Assembly (NCBI GenBank): GCA_044348005.1
Contig: JBIKTR010000003.1
Span: 124,001 to 188,000 of the forward strand
Length of the DNA stretch: 64,000 bases
Direction: 5' to 3'
Source of the DNA: JAJTHC01 sp044348005
GTDB taxonomy: Bacteria > Cyanobacteriota > Vampirovibrionia > Vampirovibrionales > JAJTHC01
The position numbers and the translations under genes were made by a program. The notes under the pieces were generated by a model, which worked only from the letters and a program-made list of their open reading frames with translations, was not told where the DNA came from and ran no database searches. Positions within the stretch are counted from its first letter, which is position 1. Each line of letters starts with the position of its first letter. Of this stretch, positions 34,947 through 44,224 are shown in pieces.

Positions 34947-35942
34947 ATGCCTTCACACCCCCCAAATTTACCTAAAACAGGGCTAGAAAAACAGGTGCCC
35001 TTGTGGCTAAAACCCTTGTGGCAGGGGCGTTTAGAATTTTTAGGCTACTTAGACGTTCAGCGCCAGCTTTCACGCCACACCCTAAGGGCTTATGAACGCG
35101 ACAGCCTAGAGTTTATGGACTGGATCATCAAAAACCTCACGATGCCTTCGCCCAACAAGGCCACCTTACGAGATTTGCCCGCTCAGTACCTCGGGCATTT
35201 GGCACGGCAACCCTTGTCTCGTGCGACGCTGGCTCGAAAAAGTTCAAGCCTGCGTAGTTTGCTTAAATACGTAATGAAAGAAGAGTTTTTCCCCCTTTCT
35301 ACCTTTAACTTGCGGTTTCATCAGCCTCGTTTACCGCAAAATTTGCCTCATTTTTTGAGCAAAGAACGCATTGACGCGTTGATTGAGCTGGCCCCTGCGC
35401 TTGAAAAAACCCCCTACGCCGGCTTGCGTAACCAGTTAATTGTAAAACTGCTCTTTAGCAGTGGCATTCGAGTCAGTGAACTGGTGGGGGTGGATCTTTA
35501 TGCTTTGAACCGTGAAGAAGGCGAACTCAAAGTGTTGGGCAAAGGCAACCGCGAACGCATCGCCTTTTGCAGTGCGGATTTTTTAGCGTCTTTAGAAGAA
35601 TGGTTGCCGTTGCGTGAAGCGTTGCTTCAGCAGCGACCTTCAACAGCCAAGGCGTCTAATGCGTTGTTTTTAAACACACGAGGGCAACGCCTAAGCGAAC
35701 GTTCGGTGCATCGATTGTTGGCGAACTTGGGGCAGGCGGGGGGGCTTGAAGCGCCGTTGCATCCGCATGTGTTTCGGCATAGTTTTGCCACGCATTTATT
35801 GAATAACGGCGTGGAATTGCGCTTGGTGCAAGAACTGTTGGGGCATGTGTCGATTCGTTCTACGCAGATCTACACGCACCTCAACACCGACCGCTTGCGC
35901 CAAGCTTACTTACAGGCCCACCCGCGGGCAAAGCAGGTTTGA
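34947..35942 (+). CDS. Tyrosine recombinase XerC/XerD
   Basis: 331 residues. All catalytic residues are present: Arg175 (GIRVSELV), Lys199 (GKGNRER), His274 and Arg277 (HPHVFRHSFATHLL), His300 (LLGHVSIRSTQ) and nucleophile Tyr309. The SAM-like N-terminal core-binding domain is intact (LSRHTLRAYERDSLEFMDWI). The length and absence of nearby phage genes point to the chromosome-dimer-resolving recombinase. XerC and XerD cannot be told apart here. Its 3' end overlaps the opposing gene by 62 bp. Confidence 0.9.
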   Translation: MPSHPPNLPKTGLEKQVPLWLKPLWQGRLEFLGYLDVQRQLSRHTLRAYERDSLEFMDWIIKNLTMPSPNKATLRDLPAQYLGHLARQPLSRATLARKSSSLRSLLKYVMKEEFFPLSTFNLRFHQPRLPQNLPHFLSKERIDALIELAPALEKTPYAGLRNQLIVKLLFSSGIRVSELVGVDLYALNREEGELKVLGKGNRERIAFCSADFLASLEEWLPLREALLQQRPSTAKASNALFLNTRGQRLSERSVHRLLANLGQAGGLEAPLHPHVFRHSFATHLLNNGVELRLVQELLGHVSIRSTQIYTHLNTDRLRQAYLQAHPRAKQV

Positions 35943-36399
35943 GCAACTTTTGCCCAATCGGAGGTCCTGCTTGTGTGTCTATACCGAGGGTTTGCCAGAT
36001 GGCTTGTGGAACATCCTGAGCAAACTTGTCATATAACGCCTTAACATCAACAATAATACGTTGATCAGGGTCTCTAGGGAAGTCATAAATAACTTCTTTG
36101 CCGTTTTCCATTTCCCTCACAAATACACAAGCATTATCACCAAAAAAACGAAAGTGAAATTTATTCTGGAACAAGGGCTGTGTAGCCATAAAAATGAAGG
36201 CGTCCAATAGCGCTTTATGTTTTTCAAGGTGTGCAGTTTCTGAGATTTTTCCATGTATTAGTTGGCGGACTCTTGTCAGTTCTCGATGATCCATAAGCTT
36301 GCTATTATTAAAAAACACATGGCCGGTTCGCAGGGTGCTGGGTGTAACGCGGGGCCCTTCGGGGAGGGAGTAAGCATTCATCGGGGCAAGTTTCATCAT
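35881..36399 (-). CDS. Unknown soluble protein
   Basis: 172 residues, AT-rich in its 5' two thirds and overlapping the recombinase 3' end by 62 bp tail to tail. Its last 20 or so codons are therefore a by-product of recombinase sequence, and the ancestral stop was probably lost. There is no signal peptide or membrane helix. The middle reads like a folded alpha/beta protein (FRFFGDNACVFVREMENGKEV). No family recognised. AAGGAG lies before the tandem ATGs at 36399. Confidence 0.5.
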   Translation of the reverse strand: MMKLAPMNAYSLPEGPRVTPSTLRTGHVFFNNSKLMDHRELTRVRQLIHGKISETAHLEKHKALLDAFIFMATQPLFQNKFHFRFFGDNACVFVREMENGKEVIYDFPRDPDQRIIVDVKALYDKFAQDVPQAIWQTLGIDTQAGPPIGQKLLKPALPAGGPVSKLGASGRC

Positions 36400-36550
36400 C
36401 TTAAAAACTCCTTTTTAACAGTATAATACATCAAACGACTCCATAAAACGCTCAAGTGCCGTGAGTCTACACGCTTAAAACAGCCTAAAACTTAAAACGT
36501 GCTAAGGCGTTACAAAAATTCATAAAGCCACACGCCACGCGTTCTTTTTC

Positions 36551-36559
36551 TGTTATAAT
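36551..36559 (+). promoter_or_regulatory. Extended -10 promoter upstream of the dapF remnant
   Basis: TGTTATAAT matches the extended -10 consensus TGnTATAAT exactly. No good -35 is visible. It points toward the dapF fragment and may be its original promoter. Confidence 0.5.
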
Positions 36560-36573
36560 AGACGAAACAAAAC

Positions 36574-36786
36574 TCAAAAAAAGGACACGGTCTTGGCAAC
36601 GACTTCATTATGATGAACGCCCGCGACTTGCCCACGCTAGATTTAAGCGCCCTACAAACCTTAGCCAAACGCGTGTGTAACCGACATTTTGGCATCGAGG
36701 CAGATGGCCTGATTGTTGCTACCCCTGCAATGAAGAGGGCGTGCTTTGATTTTCAGAAACTTCCGCCAACAATGGGGGTTGCATGA
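36574..36786 (+). pseudogene. dapF: Truncated diaminopimelate epimerase (dapF) remnant
   Basis: One plus-strand frame reads SKKGHGLGNDFIMMNARDLP and then ALQTLAKRVCNRHFGIEADG followed by LIVATP, the unmistakable N-terminus of DapF (KxHGLGNDF and the Cys-containing RHFGIGADGL region). Homology stops near 36720, exactly where the opposing gene ends, and the frame meets TGA at 36784-36786. The catalytic Cys loop and everything after it are missing. No ATG is in frame before the motif; the first in-frame ATG (36610) lies after GNDF. It looks like a gene cut by a rearrangement. Another intact copy or another route (DapL) would be needed for lysine and peptidoglycan. Confidence 0.75.
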
Positions 36787-37033
36787 CGTAGAGCAGGCGA
36801 TCTAGGTAATGAAAGCGCTTTTGAAGGGCTTGTACACTTAACATCACGCTTTGTTCACTGCGTAACACAACTTCTACAGGAAAAAAGGCTTGCCCTGAAA
36901 AACAGGCCGTCCATTCGTTTAAATGGTTGCCCATGGCAATAATGTTTACCCCTGCGTTTAAACTGGCTTGAATCAAGGGGAGGTAGGCCTCATTAAAAAG
37001 GGGCAAAATTATGAGCGTATTGAGTGTTCGCAT
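36719..37033 (-). CDS. Small unknown protein next to the dapF break point
   Basis: 104 residues. It begins hydrophobic (TLIILPLFNEAYLPLIQASL) and has one Cys and a mixed composition. It is 44 bp downstream of the membrane gene at 37078-37947 and probably co-transcribed. Its stop falls at the edge of the dapF remnant, so its own C-terminus may have been changed by the same event. No family recognised. Confidence 0.45.
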   Translation of the reverse strand: MRTLNTLIILPLFNEAYLPLIQASLNAGVNIIAMGNHLNEWTACFSGQAFFPVEVVLRSEQSVMLSVQALQKRFHYLDRLLYVMQPPLLAEVSENQSTPSSLQG

Positions 37034-37077
37034 GGGGGGAATCCCTATTTAGTTGGGGCAGAAAATGTACCTGTGTC

Positions 37078-37947
37078 TTACTTAAGTTCAGTGGTATACA
37101 AGGTTTTTTGGGTATTGCTCCCTTTTAAGAGATAAATACCCAATAGTTCTGTTTCTAACGTGTTCTTTAAAGCAACGGGCTTACCGTTGACAAACTTAAA
37201 GCCCATGGGCTTTGTGTTTTTATTCCACAGCTGTAAGAAGCTTTCGGTACAAAGCACTTCACCTTGCGAACATAAGTGACAAAGTAGCAGGCCATCTTTC
37301 CATAAGTGATTAATTTTCGTTGAATCATCTAAATCTAGAATGGGGACACAATCTAAAGCAAACGCATATTGATTTTTAGGCACTTCTGATTTTTCTAAGG
37401 CGGTTAAAATAAACTGTGTATATGCGACTGCTTCTTCAAGCGTCTGAAAGGCAATCAAAAAGTACCCTCCTTCTGTAGAAAGGCAACGTGCATTAAACTG
37501 CGTGAAGCGTTTGATTTGTAAGTTTAGGGGGGTTAAGGCCGTTTCTTCAGGGATTCGTAAGGCCAAAATAGCTTCACGTCGTTTGGTTTTGTCAATAGGG
37601 GGTGGGCCTTTTCTAACTTTTACAGCGGCTTTAGCATCTTTTTCAATGTGGGTATTTCTTTCAACGTAGGTTTGCATTTTATATTTTAATGGTTGTAATG
37701 AAGACGACAAAAAAAACTCTATTATACTGATAACAAATAAATTAATGGCGTTTGGTGGCAAAAAAAAATTTAACGGCAAGGCTCCCCAATAAATCAGGTT
37801 GGCTTCTGTGGTGGCATCAAACACGTGAAAAAGTAACCCTACCCAAAGTAAAAAACTCACCACCCCCAATAAACACAAGTATTGAATACTTGCGTGAAGA
37901 ATGGGAAGAGAACGTTTGACCGTCATGTAAAAACCGTACATAGGCAA
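37078..37947 (-). CDS. Membrane protein with a possible degenerate cyclase-like domain
   Basis: 289 residues. Two membrane segments (QYLCLLGVVSFLLWVGLLF and NAINLFVISIIEFFLSS) precede a cytoplasmic domain. That domain has the feel of a class III nucleotide cyclase fold: EAILALRIPEE, then GGYFLIAFQTLEEAVAYTQFIL, FALDCVPILDLD and a closing KNTLETELLGIYLLKG. The two metal-binding Asp of active cyclases are not evident. The assignment is inferred from pattern and is weak. AT-rich. Confidence 0.5.
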   Translation of the reverse strand: MPMYGFYMTVKRSLPILHASIQYLCLLGVVSFLLWVGLLFHVFDATTEANLIYWGALPLNFFLPPNAINLFVISIIEFFLSSSLQPLKYKMQTYVERNTHIEKDAKAAVKVRKGPPPIDKTKRREAILALRIPEETALTPLNLQIKRFTQFNARCLSTEGGYFLIAFQTLEEAVAYTQFILTALEKSEVPKNQYAFALDCVPILDLDDSTKINHLWKDGLLLCHLCSQGEVLCTESFLQLWNKNTKPMGFKFVNGKPVALKNTLETELLGIYLLKGSNTQKTLYTTELK

Positions 37948-38041
37948 AGCGTGTCCTGCAAATAATGGGAAGAACGGGCATGTATCTCTTTCGACCCGTT
38001 GAGCTGAAGCTTAATGGTGTTCTGACTTTTGTTGCAAATTG

Positions 38042-40390
38042 TTACAACGACGCCAGCCAGCTTAAAAATGCAGGTTCATTCATCACAGGCACGCCTAAGT
38101 CGTGGGCTTTACTTAACTTGCTTCCGCCCCCTTCCCCCGCAATTAAGGCGGTGGTTTTGGCTGAAAGACTTCCACTTACCTTGGCACCCAAGGCTTCAAG
38201 CTGAGCTTTGGCGTCTTCACGATTCCACCCACTTTGAGTGAGTGTGCCTGTTAAAACGTACGTTTTACCTGCTAAAGGCAACGCCGTTGCAGGCGATTGA
38301 TTGAGCACGAACCTATAGCGTTCTAGGATTTCAGCGATCACGGGGCGAAGGGAAGCTTCTGCCAAGGCACTCAGCACATAAGCCTGGTGGGCTTCTTTTT
38401 TGAGATGTTCCACAAGAAGGGTCTGCACCCAAAGGCTTTGTTCTTCAAACAAACGAAACCCCAACGCTTGGGCGAGAGCTTCAAGCGAACTGGCCCCCAA
38501 GCTTTCCCACCCATAATAAGCCTTTAAAGCCAGAAGTAAGTGAGTCGTTAATTTGACTTCAGAAAGGCCTCCTCGTTTCCAAGGCTGTTCAGGCCTAACG
38601 GCGTCCTGCGTTAAGTCAATCAGTTTGGCCAGTTCTGCTTGCATGGCAGGCGCCTCTAACGCCGTGACGATCTTCTTCGCCCCTTCTACCGTGACGCCTT
38701 CAAAAATAGCGAGTTCCAACCAGTGTAAGTCCTTGAGATGAGACAAGCTCCCGATGTAGCCTTCAAGCGTTTTGGCCAGTTCTATCCCCACATTCGGCAG
38801 CCCCAAGCCATGAAGGTATCGCCACAAGGGCTGTTTTAGACTGGCTTGAAGTCCATTAAATAGTTTATTGGTGGATTTGGCTTGAAAGCCGTCGAGGGCA
38901 TTGACCGCTTCAAACTTTAAATGGTAGAGATCACTCGGATGCTTGACCGCCAATTTGTCGACGAGTAAGGAAACGGTTTCTTCGCCCAAGCCGTCGACAT
39001 CCAAACATCTTTTCGACGCCCAATGCGTGAGCAAGCCCTTGACTTGGGCGGGGCATCCCATGCGGTTGGGGCAAAATAACCCTGTTTTATGTTCAGATTC
39101 TTCCAAAGGGCTTTGACAATCTGGGCAATGGATGGGAATGTGCGTAGGGTGTTGACGCGCCTTGCCTTCCACAAAGACCCCTTCCACTTTAGGAATAATT
39201 TCGCCCGCCTTAAAAATACGGACGCCGTCTCCGACTCTTAAATCGGTCGTTTCCATTGCTTCTGTTGGGGTTGCGTCCAACACGGGTAAACGTTGAAGCT
39301 GTTGCGTGTTGTAGAGGCTTGCCCGTTGCACTAGGGTGCCCGCCAGTAAGACGGGTTCCATAATCGCCACTGGGGTAATAGCGCCTGTTCGTCCTACACT
39401 GTATTCAATGGCAAGCACGGTGGTTTCGGCGACATCTGGAGTGAACTTATACGCCACCGCCCCACGAGGCGATTTTGCCGTATAGCCCAAGGCGTCAAAC
39501 ACCGCTAAATCGTTGACTTTCACCACGGCGCCATCTGTGGCGACTTCAAACTCAGCCCGTTGGGCATCCAACCGTTGAATTGCACGCCAGACGTCTTTCA
39601 TGCTGTGGCACAACTGACGATGAGGATTCAACTTAAAGCCCAAGACGTTTTGCATCCACGTTTGCATGTGCCACAAGGTTTGAGGGGCGCTTAGAAAGGT
39701 GTCATCTAACACGGTAGCACTAAAGAAGTAGGCGTCTAATTTGCGTTCCGCCACCAATTTAGAATCCAATTGCCTAAGCGTTCCAGCGGCCGCGTTACGA
39801 GGGTTCTTAAACACGTCCAAGCCTTCGGCGTTTCTTCGGGCATTTAATTCATTGAAGCGACGCATGGGCATTAACACTTCCGCCCGAAGTTCAAGGCGAC
39901 GAGGAACCTGAACACCCGCTTGACGGGGAATTTTTAAAGGAATGCTTGAAATCGTGCGTATGTTTTGGGTGACGTCTTCACCCGCAAGGCCGTTGCCTCG
40001 CGTGGCGGCGCGCACCAGCAAGCCGTCTTCATACAAAAGGGTAATGGCGAGACCATCTAACTTGCCTTCCACCACCAAGCCTTCAGACGCCTCTGCTCCC
40101 TTTAGCTTGCGATGCCACTCTTCTAGCTCAGCTTGATTGTACACGTTGTCTAAACTATACAACCTCACTGGATGTTCCACCGTTTCAAAGGCGTCTAAGG
40201 GTTCATCCCCCACCCGTTGCGTGGGGCTTTCAGGCAATACACGGTTGGGGTGAACGTGTTCAAAGGCCAGCACTTGTTGATACAAGGCATCATAGACGGC
40301 GTCTTCCACTGTGGGATTGTCCAACACATAATACTGGTAGGCCCATTCATTGAGCTGTTTAAGGTGATTTTTATAGGTCGTCCAATCCAT
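38042..40390 (-). CDS. ligA: NAD-dependent DNA ligase LigA
   Basis: 782 residues from ATG 40390, with AAGG nine bases before it; this is longer than the usual ~670. The adenylation domain has the nucleotidyl-accepting Lys110 in VVEGKLDGLAI, and YSLDNVYNQAELEEW and RNPRNAAAGTLRQLD-like (FKNPRNAAAGTLR) blocks. The OB fold is followed by a four-Cys zinc finger (CPDC...CPNRMGC), helix-hairpin-helix repeats (GLGLPNVGIELAKTLE) and a C-terminal BRCT domain (AGKTYVLTGTLTQSGWNRED). Extra length lies between the HhH and BRCT regions. It is the replicative ligase. Confidence 0.96.
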   Translation of the reverse strand: MDWTTYKNHLKQLNEWAYQYYVLDNPTVEDAVYDALYQQVLAFEHVHPNRVLPESPTQRVGDEPLDAFETVEHPVRLYSLDNVYNQAELEEWHRKLKGAEASEGLVVEGKLDGLAITLLYEDGLLVRAATRGNGLAGEDVTQNIRTISSIPLKIPRQAGVQVPRRLELRAEVLMPMRRFNELNARRNAEGLDVFKNPRNAAAGTLRQLDSKLVAERKLDAYFFSATVLDDTFLSAPQTLWHMQTWMQNVLGFKLNPHRQLCHSMKDVWRAIQRLDAQRAEFEVATDGAVVKVNDLAVFDALGYTAKSPRGAVAYKFTPDVAETTVLAIEYSVGRTGAITPVAIMEPVLLAGTLVQRASLYNTQQLQRLPVLDATPTEAMETTDLRVGDGVRIFKAGEIIPKVEGVFVEGKARQHPTHIPIHCPDCQSPLEESEHKTGLFCPNRMGCPAQVKGLLTHWASKRCLDVDGLGEETVSLLVDKLAVKHPSDLYHLKFEAVNALDGFQAKSTNKLFNGLQASLKQPLWRYLHGLGLPNVGIELAKTLEGYIGSLSHLKDLHWLELAIFEGVTVEGAKKIVTALEAPAMQAELAKLIDLTQDAVRPEQPWKRGGLSEVKLTTHLLLALKAYYGWESLGASSLEALAQALGFRLFEEQSLWVQTLLVEHLKKEAHQAYVLSALAEASLRPVIAEILERYRFVLNQSPATALPLAGKTYVLTGTLTQSGWNREDAKAQLEALGAKVSGSLSAKTTALIAGEGGGSKLSKAHDLGVPVMNEPAFLSWLASL

Positions 40391-40536
40391 TAAGCAGAAC
40401 CTTTTTTCAACTAAACACGATAGTTCTTTTACCATAACATATAAATAAAAGTCTTCTTGTCATTTTTTGGATTTCGCCCAAGCAAACGCCTTGTTTTTTT
40501 TCCTGTTTCCATTAAAGTAGGGACAGTAGTGAATGT

Positions 40537-40609
40537 GCTGATGTAGCTCAGTCGGTAGAGCAACGCATTCGTAACGCGTAGGTCGCAGGTTCGATTCCTG
40601 TCATCAGCA
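40537..40609 (+). tRNA. tRNA-Thr (anticodon CGT)
   Basis: A full cloverleaf: acceptor GCTGATG/CATCAGC, D arm GCTC...GAGC, anticodon loop TTCGTAA giving anticodon CGT (codon ACG), variable loop AGGTC, and T arm GCAGG-TTCGATT-CCTGT. CCA is not encoded. The last anticodon-stem pair (31-39) is an A-C mismatch. It lies 32 bp upstream of dnaB on the same strand. Confidence 0.95.
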
Positions 40610-40640
40610 TTTTAATCAACCGCATTGGGGGAAGCTTTAC

Positions 40641-42149
40641 ATGATCGCTGAAGAAAAAGCTTTAGAGTTTCCCGCACTAAACATGCCTGAACTCCCCGAT
40701 TTTGAGCCAGAGCCAGACTTACAGGTGCGCCCTACTGTAGCGGAAAAAGCAAGTTCCTCCCTCGACGATGCCCGCCTCTTAGATGACACCGATTACAGCT
40801 TTTTTGAACGCATTCCCCCCCATGCCCTAGAAGCAGAGCAAGCCGTTTTAGGCGGTGTGTTGGTTGAACCTGATTCGCTGATTCGCGTGGTGGATGTATT
40901 GCGGGAACATCATTTTTACCGCCCCAGCCATCGATTGATTTATAAAACGGTGTGTCACCTCTTTGAAAAAGGGCAACCCGTGGATTTGATTTCCGTGTCT
41001 GAGATCTTAAAAAATCAAGATCTCTTAGAACATGTGGGGGGGCGATCTTATCTCAACGATCTCGCCCTTGCTGTGATGACCACCGCCAATTTAACCTACT
41101 ATGCCACCCTTATTCGAGACAAAGCCTTGCAACGCGCCTTAATCAAAGCAGGGGCCGAAGTCGTGCGTTCCGCCTATGAAAGTGAATCCGCAGAGTTGGC
41201 GATTGATGAAGCCCAGCAAGCCGTCTTTGCTGTTGCTCAACATAACATTTCAGACAACCTCACCCCCATTGAAAGCATTCTTCCCACCACCTTTCAACAA
41301 ATTGAAGAACGCAACAACAATAAAGGGAGCCTAATGGGCGTGGCTTCAGGCTTTTATGATTTAGACAACTACTTGTCGGGCTTTCAAAAAAATGACTTGC
41401 TCATTCTCGCCGCGCGTCCTTCGATGGGAAAAACGGCGTTGGTTTTAAACTTGGTTACGCATGTGGCCATGAAAGAAAAAGCGCCTGTTTTATTTTTTAG
41501 TTTGGAAATGAGCAAAGAACAGCTCGTACAACGGATGCTTTGTGCCGAAGCGGAAATTGATGCCCAACGCATTCGTACAGGTGACATTAGCGAAACCGAT
41601 TTTTCAAAACTCGCTTCTGCCATGGGGCGTCTTGGCGATTCCCCCATTTTTATTGACGACACCCCCAGTATGACGGTGATGGATATGCGTGCCAAAGCAC
41701 GTAAATTGATGATTGAACGCCAAAACGAACCTATTGGCATGATTGTGATTGACTATTTACAGTTGATGCAGGGTCGAGCAGGCAGCACAGGCTTGGAAAA
41801 TCGTCAAAACGAAATTGCCGCCATTTCTCGAGGGTTAAAGGGCTTGGCGCGTGAATTACGTTGCCCGGTTATTGCCCTTTCGCAGTTGTCTCGTGCGGTG
41901 GAAAGTCGAGACGACAAACGCCCGATGCTCAGTGATTTGCGTGAATCCGGTTCTATTGAGCAAGACGCCGATGTGGTTATGTTCATTTATCGGGATGAAT
42001 ACTACAATAAAGAAACCGACAAACCCGGCATTGCGGAAATTATTATTGCCAAGCAACGTAATGGCCCGACAGGTACGGTTTCGCTGATTTTCCGCAATAA
42101 CATTACACGTTTTATGAACCCGCTGGATTCGCAAGTGCAGGTGTTTTAG
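40641..42149 (+). CDS. dnaB: Replicative DNA helicase DnaB
   Basis: 502 residues. About 55 acidic, Pro-rich residues precede the normal start (RIPPHALEAEQAVLGGVLVE). The N-terminal primase-interacting domain is followed by the RecA-like motor with Walker A LAARPSMGKTALVLNL, SLEMSKEQLVQRML, Walker B MIVIDYLQLM, and LSQLSRAVESRDDKRPMLSDLRESGSIEQDAD (family blocks with the arginine finger). No intein. GGGGGAAG precedes ATG 40641. The N-terminal extension is unusual and of unknown role. Confidence 0.96.
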   Translation: MIAEEKALEFPALNMPELPDFEPEPDLQVRPTVAEKASSSLDDARLLDDTDYSFFERIPPHALEAEQAVLGGVLVEPDSLIRVVDVLREHHFYRPSHRLIYKTVCHLFEKGQPVDLISVSEILKNQDLLEHVGGRSYLNDLALAVMTTANLTYYATLIRDKALQRALIKAGAEVVRSAYESESAELAIDEAQQAVFAVAQHNISDNLTPIESILPTTFQQIEERNNNKGSLMGVASGFYDLDNYLSGFQKNDLLILAARPSMGKTALVLNLVTHVAMKEKAPVLFFSLEMSKEQLVQRMLCAEAEIDAQRIRTGDISETDFSKLASAMGRLGDSPIFIDDTPSMTVMDMRAKARKLMIERQNEPIGMIVIDYLQLMQGRAGSTGLENRQNEIAAISRGLKGLARELRCPVIALSQLSRAVESRDDKRPMLSDLRESGSIEQDADVVMFIYRDEYYNKETDKPGIAEIIIAKQRNGPTGTVSLIFRNNITRFMNPLDSQVQVF

Positions 42150-42164
42150 GTTTTAATTTATACT

Positions 42165-43523
42165 TTAGTACTTGTTAAGGAAAGAAATTTCTGCTTTTAT
42201 GGCGTCTAAGATCTTTATGTTTAAAGCATGCTTTTCTATGTTGCCTTGCTCATCTTCTAAAAGCAAATAGACCTCATTTTTTCCTTCAAAGCAATCAAAA
42301 GGGTATTCAAAATAACCAAAGTAGCTACGGTCTGTCATAAGTGTATTAACCACGGTTTGATCATTACGCCCAAAAATATAAGGTTTACACTGACTATTGC
42401 CCGAAGCATCCACAAGCGAAAAGCTTTTAAAGTCTCCTTCAAACTGAGTGCTTAAAACCGCTGGTACTCCACTTAAAGCACTTAAAGCTACATTGACTTT
42501 TGCACTAGCTGTGAGTACTTGCTTGGGATTGATGCTTACTGTCACATACTTGCGATAAGAGTTATCGTAAACCTTATTTTTATCTGTAGTAAATAACTCA
42601 TTTGAATCTATCGATTTACCCGCTTTTGCGTATCGGGCTTGTTGTTGCTTCAATAGAAGGGATTCTGCGAATAGAAACTCTTTATAAGCATCAACAGGCG
42701 TTGTCAAAGTAACGATAAACTTGTCAAAGTTGATAGTTCTTTTTTTTGGAAGAAGCGAACTCCCAATTTGAAAATAGTTTGGGTTTTCTTTTGAAATAGC
42801 TTCAATCGGCAATCTTTCTAAAGGGTAAGCAGGCAATTTAATCAGATCTGTTTTTATATTAGCAACGGAACGACTAATCGATCTATAAAAATCGTCAATT
42901 TTACTTGACTTTACAGAACCAGCAATAGTTTGACCTCTGTCAGAAAGTCCAATGGTGTTTATACCGATTACTTTCCCTTCAAAATTAAGAAGAGGTCCTC
43001 CTGAGTTCCCCCCGTTAAGTGCCGCGTCATGAAAGAGCATAAACTCATTTTGGTTAGAAATAATGCCTCGTGTTAGCGTTTTTTCAAGCGTTTTCCAATC
43101 GACAGGGCTTCCTAGTGCAATGACTTCTTCTCCTCTAGATGCCAAATCAGCAGGATTTTCAGGATTAAATAAAACCAAAGGTTTAATAGTACTTACAACC
43201 GCAGGAGGCACTTTCAAGGCGGCAATATCTAATTTAGAATTACTCCCCACAAGTTGTGCGATGTAATTTTCATCGTTAATCCTCACAATTACTTTTGAGT
43301 TCATATTCGGGTAAACCACATGATGATTGGTTAAAATAATACCTTCTTTAGAAATTAAAAAACCTGATCCATGACCTCTTCCGTTAATAACGGTTACAAT
43401 GGCATTTTGACTCTCATTAAAAACCTTATAGGCAGGACTAATAGCGCGTTCTGCTTGTACAGGAACAACTAAAACAAAAAAGCTTAATAAAGCAATACTG
43501 ATTCTACTAAGTGCATTTTTCAT
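42165..43523 (-). CDS. Secreted trypsin-like serine protease
   Basis: 452 residues. A signal peptide (ISIALLSFFVLVVPVQAER) leads to a chymotrypsin-fold domain with His in ILTNHHVV, Asp in SKLDIAALKV and Ser in LNGGNSGGPLLNFEGKVIGI, so the triad is complete. It differs from DegP/HtrA in having no PDZ domain. The C-terminal ~230 residues are a beta-rich, unknown domain with two Cys. It is AT-rich compared with dnaB, with which it is convergent at 15 bp. It probably acts in the periplasm or outside the cell. Confidence 0.82.
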   Translation of the reverse strand: MKNALSRISIALLSFFVLVVPVQAERAISPAYKVFNESQNAIVTVINGRGHGSGFLISKEGIILTNHHVVYPNMNSKVIVRINDENYIAQLVGSNSKLDIAALKVPPAVVSTIKPLVLFNPENPADLASRGEEVIALGSPVDWKTLEKTLTRGIISNQNEFMLFHDAALNGGNSGGPLLNFEGKVIGINTIGLSDRGQTIAGSVKSSKIDDFYRSISRSVANIKTDLIKLPAYPLERLPIEAISKENPNYFQIGSSLLPKKRTINFDKFIVTLTTPVDAYKEFLFAESLLLKQQQARYAKAGKSIDSNELFTTDKNKVYDNSYRKYVTVSINPKQVLTASAKVNVALSALSGVPAVLSTQFEGDFKSFSLVDASGNSQCKPYIFGRNDQTVVNTLMTDRSYFGYFEYPFDCFEGKNEVYLLLEDEQGNIEKHALNIKILDAIKAEISFLNKY

Positions 43524-43644
43524 ACTGTTTTAGTCCTTTTAATGAAATGTCATAAACTATCAACTCTGAACATTCTACCATAAAAAATAACGAAGCATCT
43601 GTACAATTTATGCTATAATGTGAGAAATAGAAGGAACACGCGTT

Positions 43645-44217
43645 GTGATGAAAACACACCTGATTGAAGAAACCATGCCCTATAACGGCGAAGCCCTGTC
43701 TCCCCACTGGATTTATAAAAATGTGGGCATTTTAGGCAATGCCGTCGTGTCTTTTCGAGGCGCCTGCGATGTAAGCCTTGAACGCATGGTGGACTTAGAA
43801 GACGTGCTCAATTCAGACAACATCTACTCTCAAGACATGCAACACTTTATTGTCGAATTGTTTGACGCGTCTTTAAAAGAAGGCGTGTTATTGCAACGGC
43901 TGTTTTCTTCCATTATTCAACATCGCTTGAACGATGTACTCGAAGGTCATGTCATTGAACGCCGAGGGGATGACCTCTTCTTTCAACAAACCAAAAAGCT
44001 TTCCGTGTCCATCTGCACGAAGTCTGTTACCTCCGTTTTAATTCATGTGGGCTTGAATGTGGATTCCGCCAACGCCCCTGTAGAAGCGGCGGGCTTGGCG
44101 TCTGACTTGGGCTTGGGATCTTCTCAGATTCAGCAGTTTGCGTCTCATGCCATGCGTTCTTTAAGCGATGAATGGAAGGATATTCATCAAGCCTGTTGTA
44201 AGGTGCGTGCGGTCTGA
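43645..44217 (+). CDS. DUF366 family protein
   Basis: 190 residues matching DUF366 over its whole length: LIEETMPYNGEALSPHWIYK, then GILGNAVVSFRGACDVSLE and MVDLEDVLNSDNIYSQDM, HFIVELFDASLKEGVLLQRL, ERRGDDLFF, KLSVSICTKSVTSVLIHVG and a closing ACCKVRAV. The function of this family is not established. GAAGGAA lies before the ATG. It is divergent from the serine protease and is followed at once by repeat B1. Confidence 0.8.
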   Translation: MMKTHLIEETMPYNGEALSPHWIYKNVGILGNAVVSFRGACDVSLERMVDLEDVLNSDNIYSQDMQHFIVELFDASLKEGVLLQRLFSSIIQHRLNDVLEGHVIERRGDDLFFQQTKKLSVSICTKSVTSVLIHVGLNVDSANAPVEAAGLASDLGLGSSQIQQFASHAMRSLSDEWKDIHQACCKVRAV

Positions 44218-44224
44218 TTTCTAG

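Noticed and set aside
34947..35942. The Xer-type recombinase as a sign of an integrated mobile element
   Set aside because: Length and motifs fit the housekeeping recombinase; no att repeats, phage or transposition genes are nearby.
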